A stretch of DNA of 64,000 nucleotides from Candidatus Kapaibacterium sp. (GTDB lineage Bacteria > Bacteroidota > Ignavibacteria > Kapaibacteriales > UBA2268). Below, piece after piece: positions 9,410 to 18,693 of this stretch. Numbering within the stretch: the stretch's first letter is position 1; each line of letters starts with the position of its first letter. A model generated the notes under the pieces. The model ran no database searches. It had not been told where the DNA came from and saw only the letters and a program-made list of their open reading frames with translations. The translations under genes and the position numbers were made by a program. The DNA lies in contig CALBDO010000013.1 in NCBI GenBank assembly GCA_937927515.1, forward strand, positions 62,001-126,000. The letters run 5' to 3'.

Positions 9410-9964
9410 ATGCGCAGGTTACTTCACAGTGAAATTTTGAGAGAAAGATTATCGGTGGAGCAGGCTAAAAGAATCGAACGCCATCCAGTTTCCTTGTTGC
9501 TATACAACATAAGAAGTGTTTACAATGTCGGCTCTATTTTTCGTACGTGCGATGCTACTTTATGCAAGGAGTTGATACTCTGTGGTTTTACACCCTATCC
9601 CCCCAGAAAAGAGATATCCAAAACCGCTCTTGGTGCTGTAGAGACTGTTCCTTGGCGTTATTTTGATAGTGCTGAAACGGCTATTGAAACGTTAAAAAGA
9701 GAAGGAAATAAAATTTTTGCTCTTGAAATAACTGATAGAAAGCGTCTTTACACATCTTTGAATCATGGCGACTTTCCAATTGTAATAATTTTAGGTAATG
9801 AATTGGTCGGTATCGATGATAATTTGCTAAGATTGTGTGATGATGCTTTGGAGATTCCTATGTTTGGTGTAAAACATTCTTTGAATGTGGCTGTTGCAGC
9901 TGGTGTAGTTTTATATGAATCAATTCGAACTTACAGAAAATTTTTTAAAGGTGATGTTTGGTAA
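9410..9964 (+). CDS. TrmH/SpoU-family RNA 2'-O-methyltransferase
   Basis: A 184-residue SPOUT methyltransferase that would methylate a ribose 2'-OH in tRNA or rRNA using S-adenosylmethionine. The three knot motifs are visible: NIRSVYNVGSIFRTCDA (motif 1, near residue 32), IVIILGNELVGI (motif 2, near 125) and IPMFGVKHSLNVAVAAGVVLYE (motif 3, near 145). It lacks an N-terminal substrate-binding extension, so the target (tRNA G18 or another site) is not certain. ATG 9410 lies 3 bases after the stop of the preceding gene, so the two may be cotranscribed despite their unrelated functions. Confidence 0.88.
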   Translation: MRRLLHSEILRERLSVEQAKRIERHPVSLLLYNIRSVYNVGSIFRTCDATLCKELILCGFTPYPPRKEISKTALGAVETVPWRYFDSAETAIETLKREGNKIFALEITDRKRLYTSLNHGDFPIVIILGNELVGIDDNLLRLCDDALEIPMFGVKHSLNVAVAAGVVLYESIRTYRKFFKGDVW

Positions 9965-9969
9965 AATTT

Positions 9970-9977
9970 TAATTTTG
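9970..9977 (+). promoter_or_regulatory. -7 box TAATTTTG for the PAS kinase gene
   Basis: Exact TAnnTTTG octamer 24 bases before the ATG at 10001. No TTG is found at the expected -33 distance, so the promoter may be weak or activator-dependent. Confidence 0.6.
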
Positions 9978-10000
9978 TAACGAATGTAACATTATCTACG

Positions 10001-12973
10001 ATGAGTTTCGTATTTTTTAGTAGTTTATATTTAGTTGCCGGAGTATTAAAAGAACCATCCTCCGAGAAAGATGTAGGCTTTTTGCTCTTCTTTTCAATCA
10101 TTTTTATTTTGTTGATTTTGTCGGTAATTTTTTTTGTTTTGTTTATCCACAATCATCGAAAAAAAACACGAGAATTGCAGATTTTGTATTCAAACAACGA
10201 AATGCAGAAGAAAATCATCGATACAATTTTCCACACTTTACCAGTTGGTATTCTTATTACAGATTTAGAAGGGAATATCATTAAAATCAATCGTGAATTA
10301 TGCAATCTTTTTGAATTAGATAATCAAAATGATTTTGTAAGCAAAAAAATTTTGGATTTGATTTCGGAGGAGTCTTTTGTTAGAGAAATCGTTGAAACAA
10401 CTCGTTTGGTCCAAAACAAAGGCAAAGTAGTTACAAGCTTTTCTATAATTTGTAAAGATGAAAAAATTAAACACATACAACATATCTGCTCGTTTGAAAA
10501 AGGTGAACAATTAACATTTCTATTGCATATCTTCTTGGATATTACCGAACAAAAGGAAATCGAATTTGCAATAAAAAAGAGTGAGGAAAAATACAAAACA
10601 TATATTGAATTGTTATCCGATGCTGTGTGGTGTTTCGAGTGCAAACACCCTATTCCCATTGATTTGCCCGTAGAAGAACAAATTCAAAAGATTTTTCAGA
10701 CAGCTTACTTATCGGAGTGTAATTATACTTTTGCTAAGTTTTATGGATTCAACAGCATTGAAGAAGCGAGAGGAACACTTCTTTCGTCTATCATTAGTTC
10801 GACAAATCTTTCTAAAGTCGAGTTGTTAAAAAATTTTATTATGAACAATTATTACCTTAATGGATTTGTTACGAGTTTCACTGCTCCAAATGGAACTGAA
10901 TTTTTTGTTAGGAATTCTCTTTTTGGTATTCTTGAAAGTGGTAAACTTGTTCGTGCTTGGGGTGTCTTCCAAGATATAACCGATTTAATTAAACTCCAGA
11001 AGCAATATCAAGAAACTGCATCTCAATACGAAAACTTAGTTGAAAACTTGAATAGTATTATTCTACATATGGATTTGGGGGGAAATATACTTTTTATCAA
11101 TTCTTATGGTGCTAGATTTTTTGGTTATGAAAAGGAGGAACTCTTGGGTAAATCAGTTGTTGGGACGATTGTACCAACAATTGAAAGTCGAACAGGGAGA
11201 GACTTAACAAATTTAATCGAGGAAATTCTACAAGACCCAAAAAGATTTGAATACAATGAGAATGAAAATATAAAAAAGGATGGTACAAGAGTATGGATAT
11301 CTTGGAAAAACACACCAATATACGATTCTACTGGAAAGTGTGTAGAAATTTTGAGTGTTGGTATTGATTTAACTGAGCAAAAGAGAAAGGAATTAGAGAT
11401 ACTTAAGACTTGGGATTTTGTTTACAAAATGGTAGAAGCCCTACCAGATGCTGTCTCTTTTAAAGATGGTGATGGAAGGTGGGTTTATGCAAATAGAAGT
11501 ATGCTAGAGATTTTCAACCTTGTTGGCAAGGATGTCGTGGGTAAGACAGATTTAGAATTGATTGAATACGATGAATTTTTTAGAGAAGAGCTTGAAGGAT
11601 GTGCAAAATCTGATGAACTCGCCTGGGAAATGAAAACACCTTTGCAACGAACAGAGATTGTTAAAAGATTGGACGGTGGGCGTAGAATTTTCGATTTAAT
11701 TAAAGTTCCAGCTTTTAATGAAGATGGCTCGCGAAGAGGTATTGCAATTATTGCTCGAGATGTTACTCTTCAAAAAGAAATGGAAAAAGCCCTTCAAGAA
11801 AGCGAAATGAAATACAAAGAATTAGTAAATGCACTTCCTTTGCCTGCTATTGTTTTACAAGATGGTAAAATTGTTTTCGCAAATAAATTTGCTAAAGAAA
11901 CATTTACCTTCTTGCCTGATTCTGGCGGAGATTTTTCCATTTTTCAAAACTTTTTCAAGAGTGAGGATTACCAAAAACTCGTCGGTGCTGAAAAGTCGAA
12001 TCTAGGAACAGAAATAACCACGTTTAATGTAGAAAATATAGATGGAGACAAGATTTTTTCCGTATCTTTGGTTTCCTTTTTCTATGGGTTGAAAAAGTCT
12101 GTATTAATGGTATTTAATGAAATCACAGAACAAATTTTATATTCTTCATACCTTGAAAAAGTTCAAAAGGAATTAATCTATCAAAAGTATGAACTTGAAA
12201 GAGTTAATAGTGTATTGTCTGAGAAAAATAGAGAATTGGCCGAGTTAAATGCAACCAAAGATAGATTTTTCTCGATAATTGCCCACGATTTGAAAAACCC
12301 AATTTATGGTATAAAAAATCTAAGTGATGAATTTCTGCTCTCTTTCGATGAATTGAAGATAGATGAAATGCGAGAATTTGTATTTGCGATTAATTCCTCT
12401 TCGACAAAACTCGTGGATTTGATAGAAAATCTGCTTCTATGGGCAAAAACTCAAACTCGAACTCTCTCGTACAATCCAGTTGAGTTGAATTTGAAATATG
12501 TTGTCGAAAATACAATTTCGTTTTTCCAAGATAGTGTTAAACAGAAAAATATTGTATTGTTATCAAGGATTAATGAAAACACTACTGTTTATGCAGATGC
12601 AAATTGCCTCGGTACAATTTTACGAAATTTGATTTCAAATGCAATTAAATTTACTTACGAGGGTGGTGTCGTAAGAATTTATTCCCTAGAGGTAGAAGAG
12701 GACGGCAAGCTTTTTGAGAAAATCTCGGTTCAAGACAATGGTATGGGAATTCCTTATGAAATTCAAGAGAAACTTTTGCAATTGGATTTTCATTACACCG
12801 CCTTGGGCACTAAAAACGAAAGGGGAACTGGCTTGGGGTTGAATATTGTAAAAGAATTAGTTGCAATTAATGGTGGTAGAATTTGGTTCGAAAGCACTCC
12901 AAAAGTTGGAAGCACTTTTCATTTTACTTTGCCTAAGAAGAAAAACACTGATGTTCAAAATCAGAATACATAA
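10001..12973 (+). CDS. Sensor histidine kinase with five PAS domains
   Basis: A 990-residue membrane-anchored sensor kinase. One hydrophobic segment at about residues 27-50 is followed by five PAS/PAC units, at about 67-180, 190-325, 340-460, 470-590 and 598-715. A coiled linker leads to a HisKA domain with phospho-acceptor His762 in IIAHDLKNPIYG. The HATPase_c domain has an N-box (NLISNAIKF), DNGMGIP and GTGLGLNIVKELV. The third PAS keeps a clear FFGYEKEELLGKS, and no haem- or flavin-binding signature is obvious, so the ligand is unknown. There is no receiver domain in the protein and no response regulator gene beside it, so it is an orphan kinase in this window. It has its own promoter box at 9970. 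Confidence 0.92.
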   Translation: MSFVFFSSLYLVAGVLKEPSSEKDVGFLLFFSIIFILLILSVIFFVLFIHNHRKKTRELQILYSNNEMQKKIIDTIFHTLPVGILITDLEGNIIKINRELCNLFELDNQNDFVSKKILDLISEESFVREIVETTRLVQNKGKVVTSFSIICKDEKIKHIQHICSFEKGEQLTFLLHIFLDITEQKEIEFAIKKSEEKYKTYIELLSDAVWCFECKHPIPIDLPVEEQIQKIFQTAYLSECNYTFAKFYGFNSIEEARGTLLSSIISSTNLSKVELLKNFIMNNYYLNGFVTSFTAPNGTEFFVRNSLFGILESGKLVRAWGVFQDITDLIKLQKQYQETASQYENLVENLNSIILHMDLGGNILFINSYGARFFGYEKEELLGKSVVGTIVPTIESRTGRDLTNLIEEILQDPKRFEYNENENIKKDGTRVWISWKNTPIYDSTGKCVEILSVGIDLTEQKRKELEILKTWDFVYKMVEALPDAVSFKDGDGRWVYANRSMLEIFNLVGKDVVGKTDLELIEYDEFFREELEGCAKSDELAWEMKTPLQRTEIVKRLDGGRRIFDLIKVPAFNEDGSRRGIAIIARDVTLQKEMEKALQESEMKYKELVNALPLPAIVLQDGKIVFANKFAKETFTFLPDSGGDFSIFQNFFKSEDYQKLVGAEKSNLGTEITTFNVENIDGDKIFSVSLVSFFYGLKKSVLMVFNEITEQILYSSYLEKVQKELIYQKYELERVNSVLSEKNRELAELNATKDRFFSIIAHDLKNPIYGIKNLSDEFLLSFDELKIDEMREFVFAINSSSTKLVDLIENLLLWAKTQTRTLSYNPVELNLKYVVENTISFFQDSVKQKNIVLLSRINENTTVYADANCLGTILRNLISNAIKFTYEGGVVRIYSLEVEEDGKLFEKISVQDNGMGIPYEIQEKLLQLDFHYTALGTKNERGTGLGLNIVKELVAINGGRIWFESTPKVGSTFHFTLPKKKNTDVQNQNT

Positions 12974-13074
12974 AGTGTCCCCTATAATTTGTTTCAAAAG
13001 CCGAAACTTCATTTAAACTTGAACAACACAACGAAAATGATAGAATTTATTTAAATTGAAATTTTCAGAATTAA

Positions 13075-14304
13075 CTATTTTTCGAAGCAAAAGCTTGCAA
13101 ATGTTACGACGGACTTGTTTTGTGCATCGTCCCAGTAATCATACATGAGAAAATGACCTTTTGATGGACGTACTAATGTCAAAAGAGTATAAATAGGGGA
13201 GAGCCCACAAATTTTGAATTTATCTTTTACTTTGGAAACCTCTTGAAAGAATCCATTGGGGTTGCATTTCGAAATGTGTTCAATTAACTTACTATCGTGT
13301 TCTTTTATGCTTTGAAAATGTTCCATACCATCGTAGGGGTCATGAAACTTACGTCCGAAGTGTGTGAAGTCGACGCTTGCCACAAATAATGGATTTTTGT
13401 ATCTTTCAAAAATTATTGTCCTTGATTTTTCGAGAAATTCTTTGATGTTTGCATTGTCGATTGGGAACGTATTGTTGAAAATAAACTCGTGGAAAGACCC
13501 CACAAGTATCGGAACAATTGTGATTTCGGGATTATTAAATATGTATTGCAATAAAAGAACTTGAAATTCAATGGAGTGTTCGAATCTATGGGCATATTCA
13601 TCTATCGTAATTCCATTTGGAGTTGAATTCGAAAGGTCTGCAATAAATTCCTTGTCCGTTTTGGCTATTCCGAGTGGAGTTTCGAAGTCTTTTGTTGTAA
13701 ACATAAAGTAATCAGAAGTTCCATAATGTGATGTACCAAGAATTATAAAAGCATCGTATGAATTATTTCGAATTGTATCGTAAGCAGCGGAATAGACACG
13801 ATGGGATGGCTCTCCAATTGCAAAGTCTATATGTGGTGCTATAATGGAATTAATGTTGGAAAAGGATTCTCTGCTTTTTGATTTGCTCAATATGTTTTCA
13901 AGGTATGTCTTTAATTCATTTTGGTCGGTGGGATAGGAATTACCTACGCAAATTGGCGGCCTAATTGGTGAATTCATATAAGCAATGAAATTGTCACGAA
14001 TCTTGAAGTAGTACGGTGTTTCTAAATAACAGAGATAATCCAAATCTTCGATTAGATATTGGAAACTTTGCATAAATTGTTTTACATCTCCTTGATAGTT
14101 TTGGGAGACAATTTTTTCGAGCTGTTCGATGGTGGTTCTACCGTCGAAAAATTGTAGTAGAGAGGAAAATTCGATTGGGAAGACTAGAGGCTGGGTTGCT
14201 ATCTTACTCTCGTCGTAAAGTAAAAGATTTTTTTTATTGCCATTTTCTAAAATTTTGATTACAATGTCTCCACGTAATTTTGGGATTACTTTACTTTTTT
14301 CCAT
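13075..14304 (-). CDS. MEMO1-family protein (AmmeMemoRadiSam system protein B) with extra N-terminal domain
   Basis: A 409-residue protein. Residues about 130-409 are a MEMO1-type domain with the recognisable IIAPHIDFAIGE, ILGTSHYG, HSIEFQVLLLQY and SVDFTHFGRKF segments that supply the conserved histidines. The N-terminal 120 residues resemble a small winged-helix/PqqD-like region (FDGRTTIEQLEKIV), an unusual addition to this family. MEMO1 relatives are metal-binding proteins related to extradiol dioxygenases; in bacteria they often sit with an AMMECR1 protein and a radical SAM enzyme, neither of which is here. It is the last gene of the lon-dapD-small protein set, 2 bases after its predecessor. 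Function unknown. Confidence 0.82.
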   Translation of the reverse strand: MEKSKVIPKLRGDIVIKILENGNKKNLLLYDESKIATQPLVFPIEFSSLLQFFDGRTTIEQLEKIVSQNYQGDVKQFMQSFQYLIEDLDYLCYLETPYYFKIRDNFIAYMNSPIRPPICVGNSYPTDQNELKTYLENILSKSKSRESFSNINSIIAPHIDFAIGEPSHRVYSAAYDTIRNNSYDAFIILGTSHYGTSDYFMFTTKDFETPLGIAKTDKEFIADLSNSTPNGITIDEYAHRFEHSIEFQVLLLQYIFNNPEITIVPILVGSFHEFIFNNTFPIDNANIKEFLEKSRTIIFERYKNPLFVASVDFTHFGRKFHDPYDGMEHFQSIKEHDSKLIEHISKCNPNGFFQEVSKVKDKFKICGLSPIYTLLTLVRPSKGHFLMYDYWDDAQNKSVVTFASFCFEK

Positions 14305-14306
14305 TG

Positions 14307-14498
14307 TTATTTAATCATCTTGTTTAACTTTTTCATTAGGAAATACAAAACTACAATTGCAGACAAATTAACCATGCTTGCAATCAAAAACCAGTAATTT
14401 CGAGTAATTAAGAACGGTATAAAAAAAAGTAGGAAGACAACAAGGTTCGTAATAGCGAGCGTTATAAATGCACTTTTAGGCGATGTCTTCATGGTCAT
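14307..14498 (-). CDS. Small two-helix membrane protein, unknown function
   Basis: 63 residues with two hydrophobic helices (about 13-31 and 36-53) and a positively charged C-terminus. It overlaps the dapD stop by four bases (ATGA at 14498-14495) and ends 2 bases before the MEMO1-type gene, so it is translationally coupled within the operon. An ATG at 14492 is an alternative start. I recognise no family. The conserved spacing argues that it is a real gene. Confidence 0.6.
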   Translation of the reverse strand: MTMKTSPKSAFITLAITNLVVFLLFFIPFLITRNYWFLIASMVNLSAIVVLYFLMKKLNKMIK

Positions 14499-15319
14499 CT
14501 CAAAATTTGTTCAAGAGTGGATTTTGCATCGGTCTTTTCATCTCTGTATTTAATAATAATCGGAGTATAAATCGAAAGGCCATGTTCACTAGCGAATGTT
14601 CCAGTTAATTTACGGCTTCCGGGCACTACGACGGCATTTTCGGGTATCTCCAATGGTTTTGTATTTGTAGAATAGTAAATTTCGTTATTTACCAAGTCGT
14701 ATACTTTTGTCGAGGATGTAAGTATTACGCCGGAGGCAATAACAGCTCTTTTTCGAACCAAAACACCCTCGTAAATTCCACAATTTCCCCCAATAAATAC
14801 ATCGTCCTCGATGATGACTGGTCGAGAGCCAATGGGTTCGAGTACGCCGCCAATTTGAGCAGAAGCACTTAGATGGACACGTTTCCCAATCTGTGCACAA
14901 GAGCCAACTAAGGAGTGTGAGTCCAGCAAAGTCTCGTCATCCACATAAGCACCTATGTTTACAAAAGCAGGTGGCATTATAATTACGTTCTTGCCGATGT
15001 AGCATCCAGAGCGAATGGAGCTTCCACCTGGAACAATTCTTACAAAGTCGTTTAGTGAAAATGGTCTCAGCGGTAATGTATCTTTGTCGTAATAATGGAA
15101 GCCGCCTTGCGAGATATCAATGATTTTTCCATATTTGAAAAGGAGTAAAATTCCTTCCTTTACCCAAGTATTTACCTGCCAAGAGCCATCATCAATTTTG
15201 ATTGCGGTTCGAATAATGCCTTTGTTCAATCCTTCGATAAATTCATTGAAGAATTTGTTGAAAACATCAATTGAAAACTCTTGTTTTAATTGTTCAATTG
15301 TTCTTTTCAGATTTTCCAT
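14495..15319 (-). CDS. dapD: 2,3,4,5-tetrahydropyridine-2,6-dicarboxylate N-succinyltransferase
   Basis: Acyl-CoA-dependent step of the succinylase branch of diaminopimelate/lysine synthesis, so it works upstream of lysA in the same window. The 274 residues contain an N-terminal helical domain and a left-handed beta-helix of hexapeptide repeats from about residue 105 ([39 protein letters not shown]). The family signature GGVLEP(I)[13 protein letters not shown] is followed by GNCGIYEGV. The start codon lies 26 bases inside the end of lon; the N-terminus [10 protein letters not shown] is typical of DapD, so I keep it. Confidence 0.93.
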   Translation of the reverse strand: MENLKRTIEQLKQEFSIDVFNKFFNEFIEGLNKGIIRTAIKIDDGSWQVNTWVKEGILLLFKYGKIIDISQGGFHYYDKDTLPLRPFSLNDFVRIVPGGSSIRSGCYIGKNVIIMPPAFVNIGAYVDDETLLDSHSLVGSCAQIGKRVHLSASAQIGGVLEPIGSRPVIIEDDVFIGGNCGIYEGVLVRKRAVIASGVILTSSTKVYDLVNNEIYYSTNTKPLEIPENAVVVPGSRKLTGTFASEHGLSIYTPIIIKYRDEKTDAKSTLEQILR

Positions 15320-17783
15320 TTTCTTTTAAGGTGTTATTCCAACTTACAAAAACATGTTCTAATGCCTCCGACAAGTGTTTTACAGGGATTATCTCAAGAC
15401 CTTTCTTTACATATTCATTCACTTCTGAAAGGTCTGGTTCATTGTCTTTGGGAATTATGACTCTATTTATACCCATTCTTTTAGCAGCGAGTAGTTTTTC
15501 ATTAAGTCCACCTATGGGAAGTATGTTGCCACGAAGTGTGATTTCACCAGTCATTGCAACATCACCTCGAATTGGAACACCGCTTGCAGCGGAAATGAGA
15601 GCCATTGCAATAGTAATTCCAGCTGATGGTCCGTCCTTTGGTATAGCGCCCTCGGGAACGTGAATATGAATTTCTTTCTTTGAGAAGAAATTTTTAGAAA
15701 TATTAAGGTTCTGGTAATTGGCTCGAATAAAAGAAAGGGCTGCCTTTGCAGATTCTTTCATAACCTCGCCCAACTGCCCAGTAAGGGTTAAGCGTTCTTG
15801 TCCTGGCATTATTGCTACTTCGATGGGCATTGTATCGCCACCAACACTTGTCCATGCTAAGCCCATCGCAACTCCAACTTTTGGCTCGAGGTCTTCCTTT
15901 TTGGATTTATATTTTGGCACTTTTAAGTAAGTTTCTATATCTTTCACATCAATGAAAAATTTTTTCTTTTTGATGAACTTTTGAAATTTAGGATTCTCTC
16001 GCAGTGCTCTTTTAAAATCCTCTTCGGGGTCGAGCCTCTCTTTCTTTTCAAATTCTTCAATGATTTCTTTAATTTTTTTCCGCAGAACTGCTGATAACTC
16101 TCTTTCTAAATTTCTTACACCGGACTCTCGAGTGTATTCTCTTATAATTTTTACAATAGCTTCGTCGGTGATTTCAAGCTTGATATCTTGAACTCCGTAT
16201 TCTTCTTTAAGCTTTGGGATTATATGCCGTTTTGCGATTTCCAGTTTCTCTGGCTCAAGATAGCTTGAAAGTTCAATGATTTCCATTCTATCGAGCAAAG
16301 GTAGAGGAATTTCATACTTTACATTTGCAGTAGTTATGAATAATACATTAGACAAATCGTATTCCACTTCTATGTAATGGTCTTGAAAGGAAATATTTTG
16401 TTCAGGGTCCAAAACCTCCAGTAGTGCAGCGGATGGGTCTCCACGAAAATCCATAGACATTTTGTCAATCTCGTCTAATAGAATAACTGGATTGATTGTA
16501 CCAGCTTTTTTCATTGCCTGAATTATTTTTCCGGGCATTGCCCCGACATATGTTCTGCGATGGCCACGAATTTCGGCTTCGTCCCTTACTCCACCCAAAG
16601 AGAACCTAACGAATTTTCTACCTAAAGCTCTTGCAATCGACCTTGCAAGAGATGTTTTACCAACCCCGGGTGGTCCAACAAAGCATAAAATTTGCCTCTT
16701 TAGGCTGCCAGCTACATTTAGCACAGCAATGTATTCGAGTATTCTTTCCTTTGGTTTTTCTAAATTATAATGGTCTTCGTCTAATATTTTTTTAACATGC
16801 TCAATACTGAAATTATCCTCTGTTTTGATAGACCAAGGCAAAGATGTCAACCATTCAAGATATGTTCGATTAACAGAATATTCTGGGGACATTGTGGGAG
16901 TCTTTTTCAATCTTTCAAGTTCTTCTATTGCTTTTTTGTAAACGTGCTCTGGCATTTGTGCATTTTCTATTGCCTCCCTAATTTGAGCGATTTCTGGGAT
17001 TGCTTCTTCTTCCTCTTCTAATTCCTTTTGTAAAGCTCGAATTTGTTCTTGAATATAGTATTTCTTTTGGGTCTTTTGTAGTTGGCTCTGTACTTTTGTA
17101 TCGATTTCTTCTTCAATTTTTAGAATCTCAAGCTCAGAGGTTAGAATAGCATTGAGTTCAAAGTATTGGTCTTTGAGGTTGGTTTTTTCGAGAATCCTTT
17201 GTTTCACCTGAACTGATTGATGGATATTTGCTGAGGCAAAGTAAAGCTTTCTAATTGGTTCCTTGATGTTTTCAAAAGCTGTATAAATATCGGGGGAAAG
17301 TAACCTATGCGAACGCACATAACTGTAAAAAAGTTCGCTAGCTCTTCGAATTAATGCTAATAACTCGGTATCGTTTTCATCAAAAGTTACTTGAATAGGA
17401 ATTATCTTTGCAGACAAGTATTCATCTTTTTTGATTGGTTCAACAATTTTAGAGTGATAAAGACCTTCAACAAGTACCTTCAATAGGTTATTTGGTAACT
17501 TTACTATTTGCAGTATTTTTGCCGTTGTTCCGTATTCGTAAATATCATTGAAATCAGGTTCGTCAATTGTAGCATCTTTCTGTGCTGTGAGAAAGATGAA
17601 TTTGTCTTTTTCCATTGCCTCGGTAATAGCTTGGATGGAACTTGCTCGACCGATAAGCACTGGGTAAATCATAAAAGGATAAATAACAATATCCCTTAGT
17701 GGTAAGATTGTTAATTCACTTGATATTAGATTATTTGTTCCAGTGTTATTTTCGCTTTTTACCTTTGATTCATTTTTTGCCAT
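15294..17783 (-). CDS. lon: ATP-dependent protease Lon
   Basis: Cytoplasmic AAA+ serine protease that degrades misfolded and regulatory proteins. The 829 residues match the LonA layout: N-terminal substrate domain (about 25-220), coiled linker, and an AAA+ module with Walker [11 protein letters not shown] (near residue 373) and Walker B LLDEIDKM. The C-terminal protease domain carries PKDGPSAG (catalytic Ser720) and [11 protein letters not shown] (Lys763), with the Ser-Lys spacing of 43 expected for Lon. It is the first gene of a minus-strand operon with dapD, a small membrane protein and a MEMO1-type protein. I saw no clear promoter box of the TAnnTTTG type upstream, so a stress sigma factor may be involved (inference). 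Confidence 0.97.
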   Translation of the reverse strand: MAKNESKVKSENNTGTNNLISSELTILPLRDIVIYPFMIYPVLIGRASSIQAITEAMEKDKFIFLTAQKDATIDEPDFNDIYEYGTTAKILQIVKLPNNLLKVLVEGLYHSKIVEPIKKDEYLSAKIIPIQVTFDENDTELLALIRRASELFYSYVRSHRLLSPDIYTAFENIKEPIRKLYFASANIHQSVQVKQRILEKTNLKDQYFELNAILTSELEILKIEEEIDTKVQSQLQKTQKKYYIQEQIRALQKELEEEEEAIPEIAQIREAIENAQMPEHVYKKAIEELERLKKTPTMSPEYSVNRTYLEWLTSLPWSIKTEDNFSIEHVKKILDEDHYNLEKPKERILEYIAVLNVAGSLKRQILCFVGPPGVGKTSLARSIARALGRKFVRFSLGGVRDEAEIRGHRRTYVGAMPGKIIQAMKKAGTINPVILLDEIDKMSMDFRGDPSAALLEVLDPEQNISFQDHYIEVEYDLSNVLFITTANVKYEIPLPLLDRMEIIELSSYLEPEKLEIAKRHIIPKLKEEYGVQDIKLEITDEAIVKIIREYTRESGVRNLERELSAVLRKKIKEIIEEFEKKERLDPEEDFKRALRENPKFQKFIKKKKFFIDVKDIETYLKVPKYKSKKEDLEPKVGVAMGLAWTSVGGDTMPIEVAIMPGQERLTLTGQLGEVMKESAKAALSFIRANYQNLNISKNFFSKKEIHIHVPEGAIPKDGPSAGITIAMALISAASGVPIRGDVAMTGEITLRGNILPIGGLNEKLLAAKRMGINRVIIPKDNEPDLSEVNEYVKKGLEIIPVKHLSEALEHVFVSWNNTLKENGKSEKNN

Positions 17784-17839
17784 ATCGTTTTCAATTAAAG
17801 TTAAATACTTACAATTTCTTTAAACGAATTTACATAAAT

Positions 17840-17847
17840 TAGATTTG
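17840..17847 (+). promoter_or_regulatory. -7 box TAGATTTG for the metal-receptor gene
   Basis: TAnnTTTG octamer 16 bases before the ATG at 17864, in the intergenic space divergent from lon. There is no clear TTG at -33. Confidence 0.5.
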
Positions 17848-17863
17848 AAAGTTCATTCTGGAT

Positions 17864-18682
17864 ATGATAGAGGTTGTCGACCAAATTGGTAATAAATTAA
17901 TTTTTAAAAAATTCCCTACTAGAATTGTGTCATTGGTTCCATCAATCACTGAGCTACTGTTTGAATTAGATTTGAAGGATACTATTGTAGGATTGACAAA
18001 ATATTGTATTGAACCAAAAGGTATGGTCGAAGAGATTCCTAAAGTTGGTGGTACAAAGAATGTCGACTTGGGTTTGGTTTTGAGTTTGAACCCAGACCTA
18101 ATCATAGCAAGCAAAGAAGAGAATGTTAAAGACCAAGTAGAATATTTGCAAAAATTTGTGCCTGTTTGGACAAGCAACGTGGTGACATTTAACGATGCTT
18201 TGGACATGATTTTAAATGTTGGTAAAATTTGTAATAGATTTATTTTGGCAGAAAAATTGACTAAAATACTTCAATCAAAAAAACAAAAACTTCTCGAAAT
18301 TAGAACTAAATCTGTTTACTATGGCAAAAAAGTTCTTTACTTTATTTGGAGGAAGCCATATATGGTTGTTGGTGCAAATACATTTATAAACTCTTTGTTG
18401 GAGATTTGTGGTTTTAGAAATGTAGTGCTAAATTTCACCACCACCTCCAGATATCCTGCGATTCAAAAAGAAGATTTAAGCAACTTTACACCTGAATTGG
18501 TTTTACTTTCAACCGAGCCTTATCCATTTAAGGAAAAGCATATTGCAGAGTTCGAAGAAATCTTTCCTAATGCGACAATAATGATAGTTCGTGGTGATTA
18601 TTTTTCGTGGTACGGTTCGAGGATGGTTGAAGCATTCGATTATTTTGTTGAAATTCTTAGGATTAAGAACTTGTCGTGCTAA
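17864..18682 (+). CDS. Helical-backbone metal-receptor protein (BtuF-like), no signal peptide
   Basis: 272 residues with the two-lobe class III substrate-binding fold of BtuF/FhuD-type proteins: RIVSLVPSITELLFEL at residue 20, VGGTKNVDLGLVLSLNPDLI near 60, then the long backbone helix. Class III receptors bind vitamin B12, haem or siderophores for ABC importers. There is no signal peptide or lipobox, and no permease or ATPase gene is nearby. Leaderless versions of this family are known in Bacteroidota; their role is uncertain. It is followed after 11 bases by the convergent photolyase gene. Confidence 0.75.
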   Translation: MIEVVDQIGNKLIFKKFPTRIVSLVPSITELLFELDLKDTIVGLTKYCIEPKGMVEEIPKVGGTKNVDLGLVLSLNPDLIIASKEENVKDQVEYLQKFVPVWTSNVVTFNDALDMILNVGKICNRFILAEKLTKILQSKKQKLLEIRTKSVYYGKKVLYFIWRKPYMVVGANTFINSLLEICGFRNVVLNFTTTSRYPAIQKEDLSNFTPELVLLSTEPYPFKEKHIAEFEEIFPNATIMIVRGDYFSWYGSRMVEAFDYFVEILRIKNLSC

Positions 18683-18693
18683 ATTTCATCATT

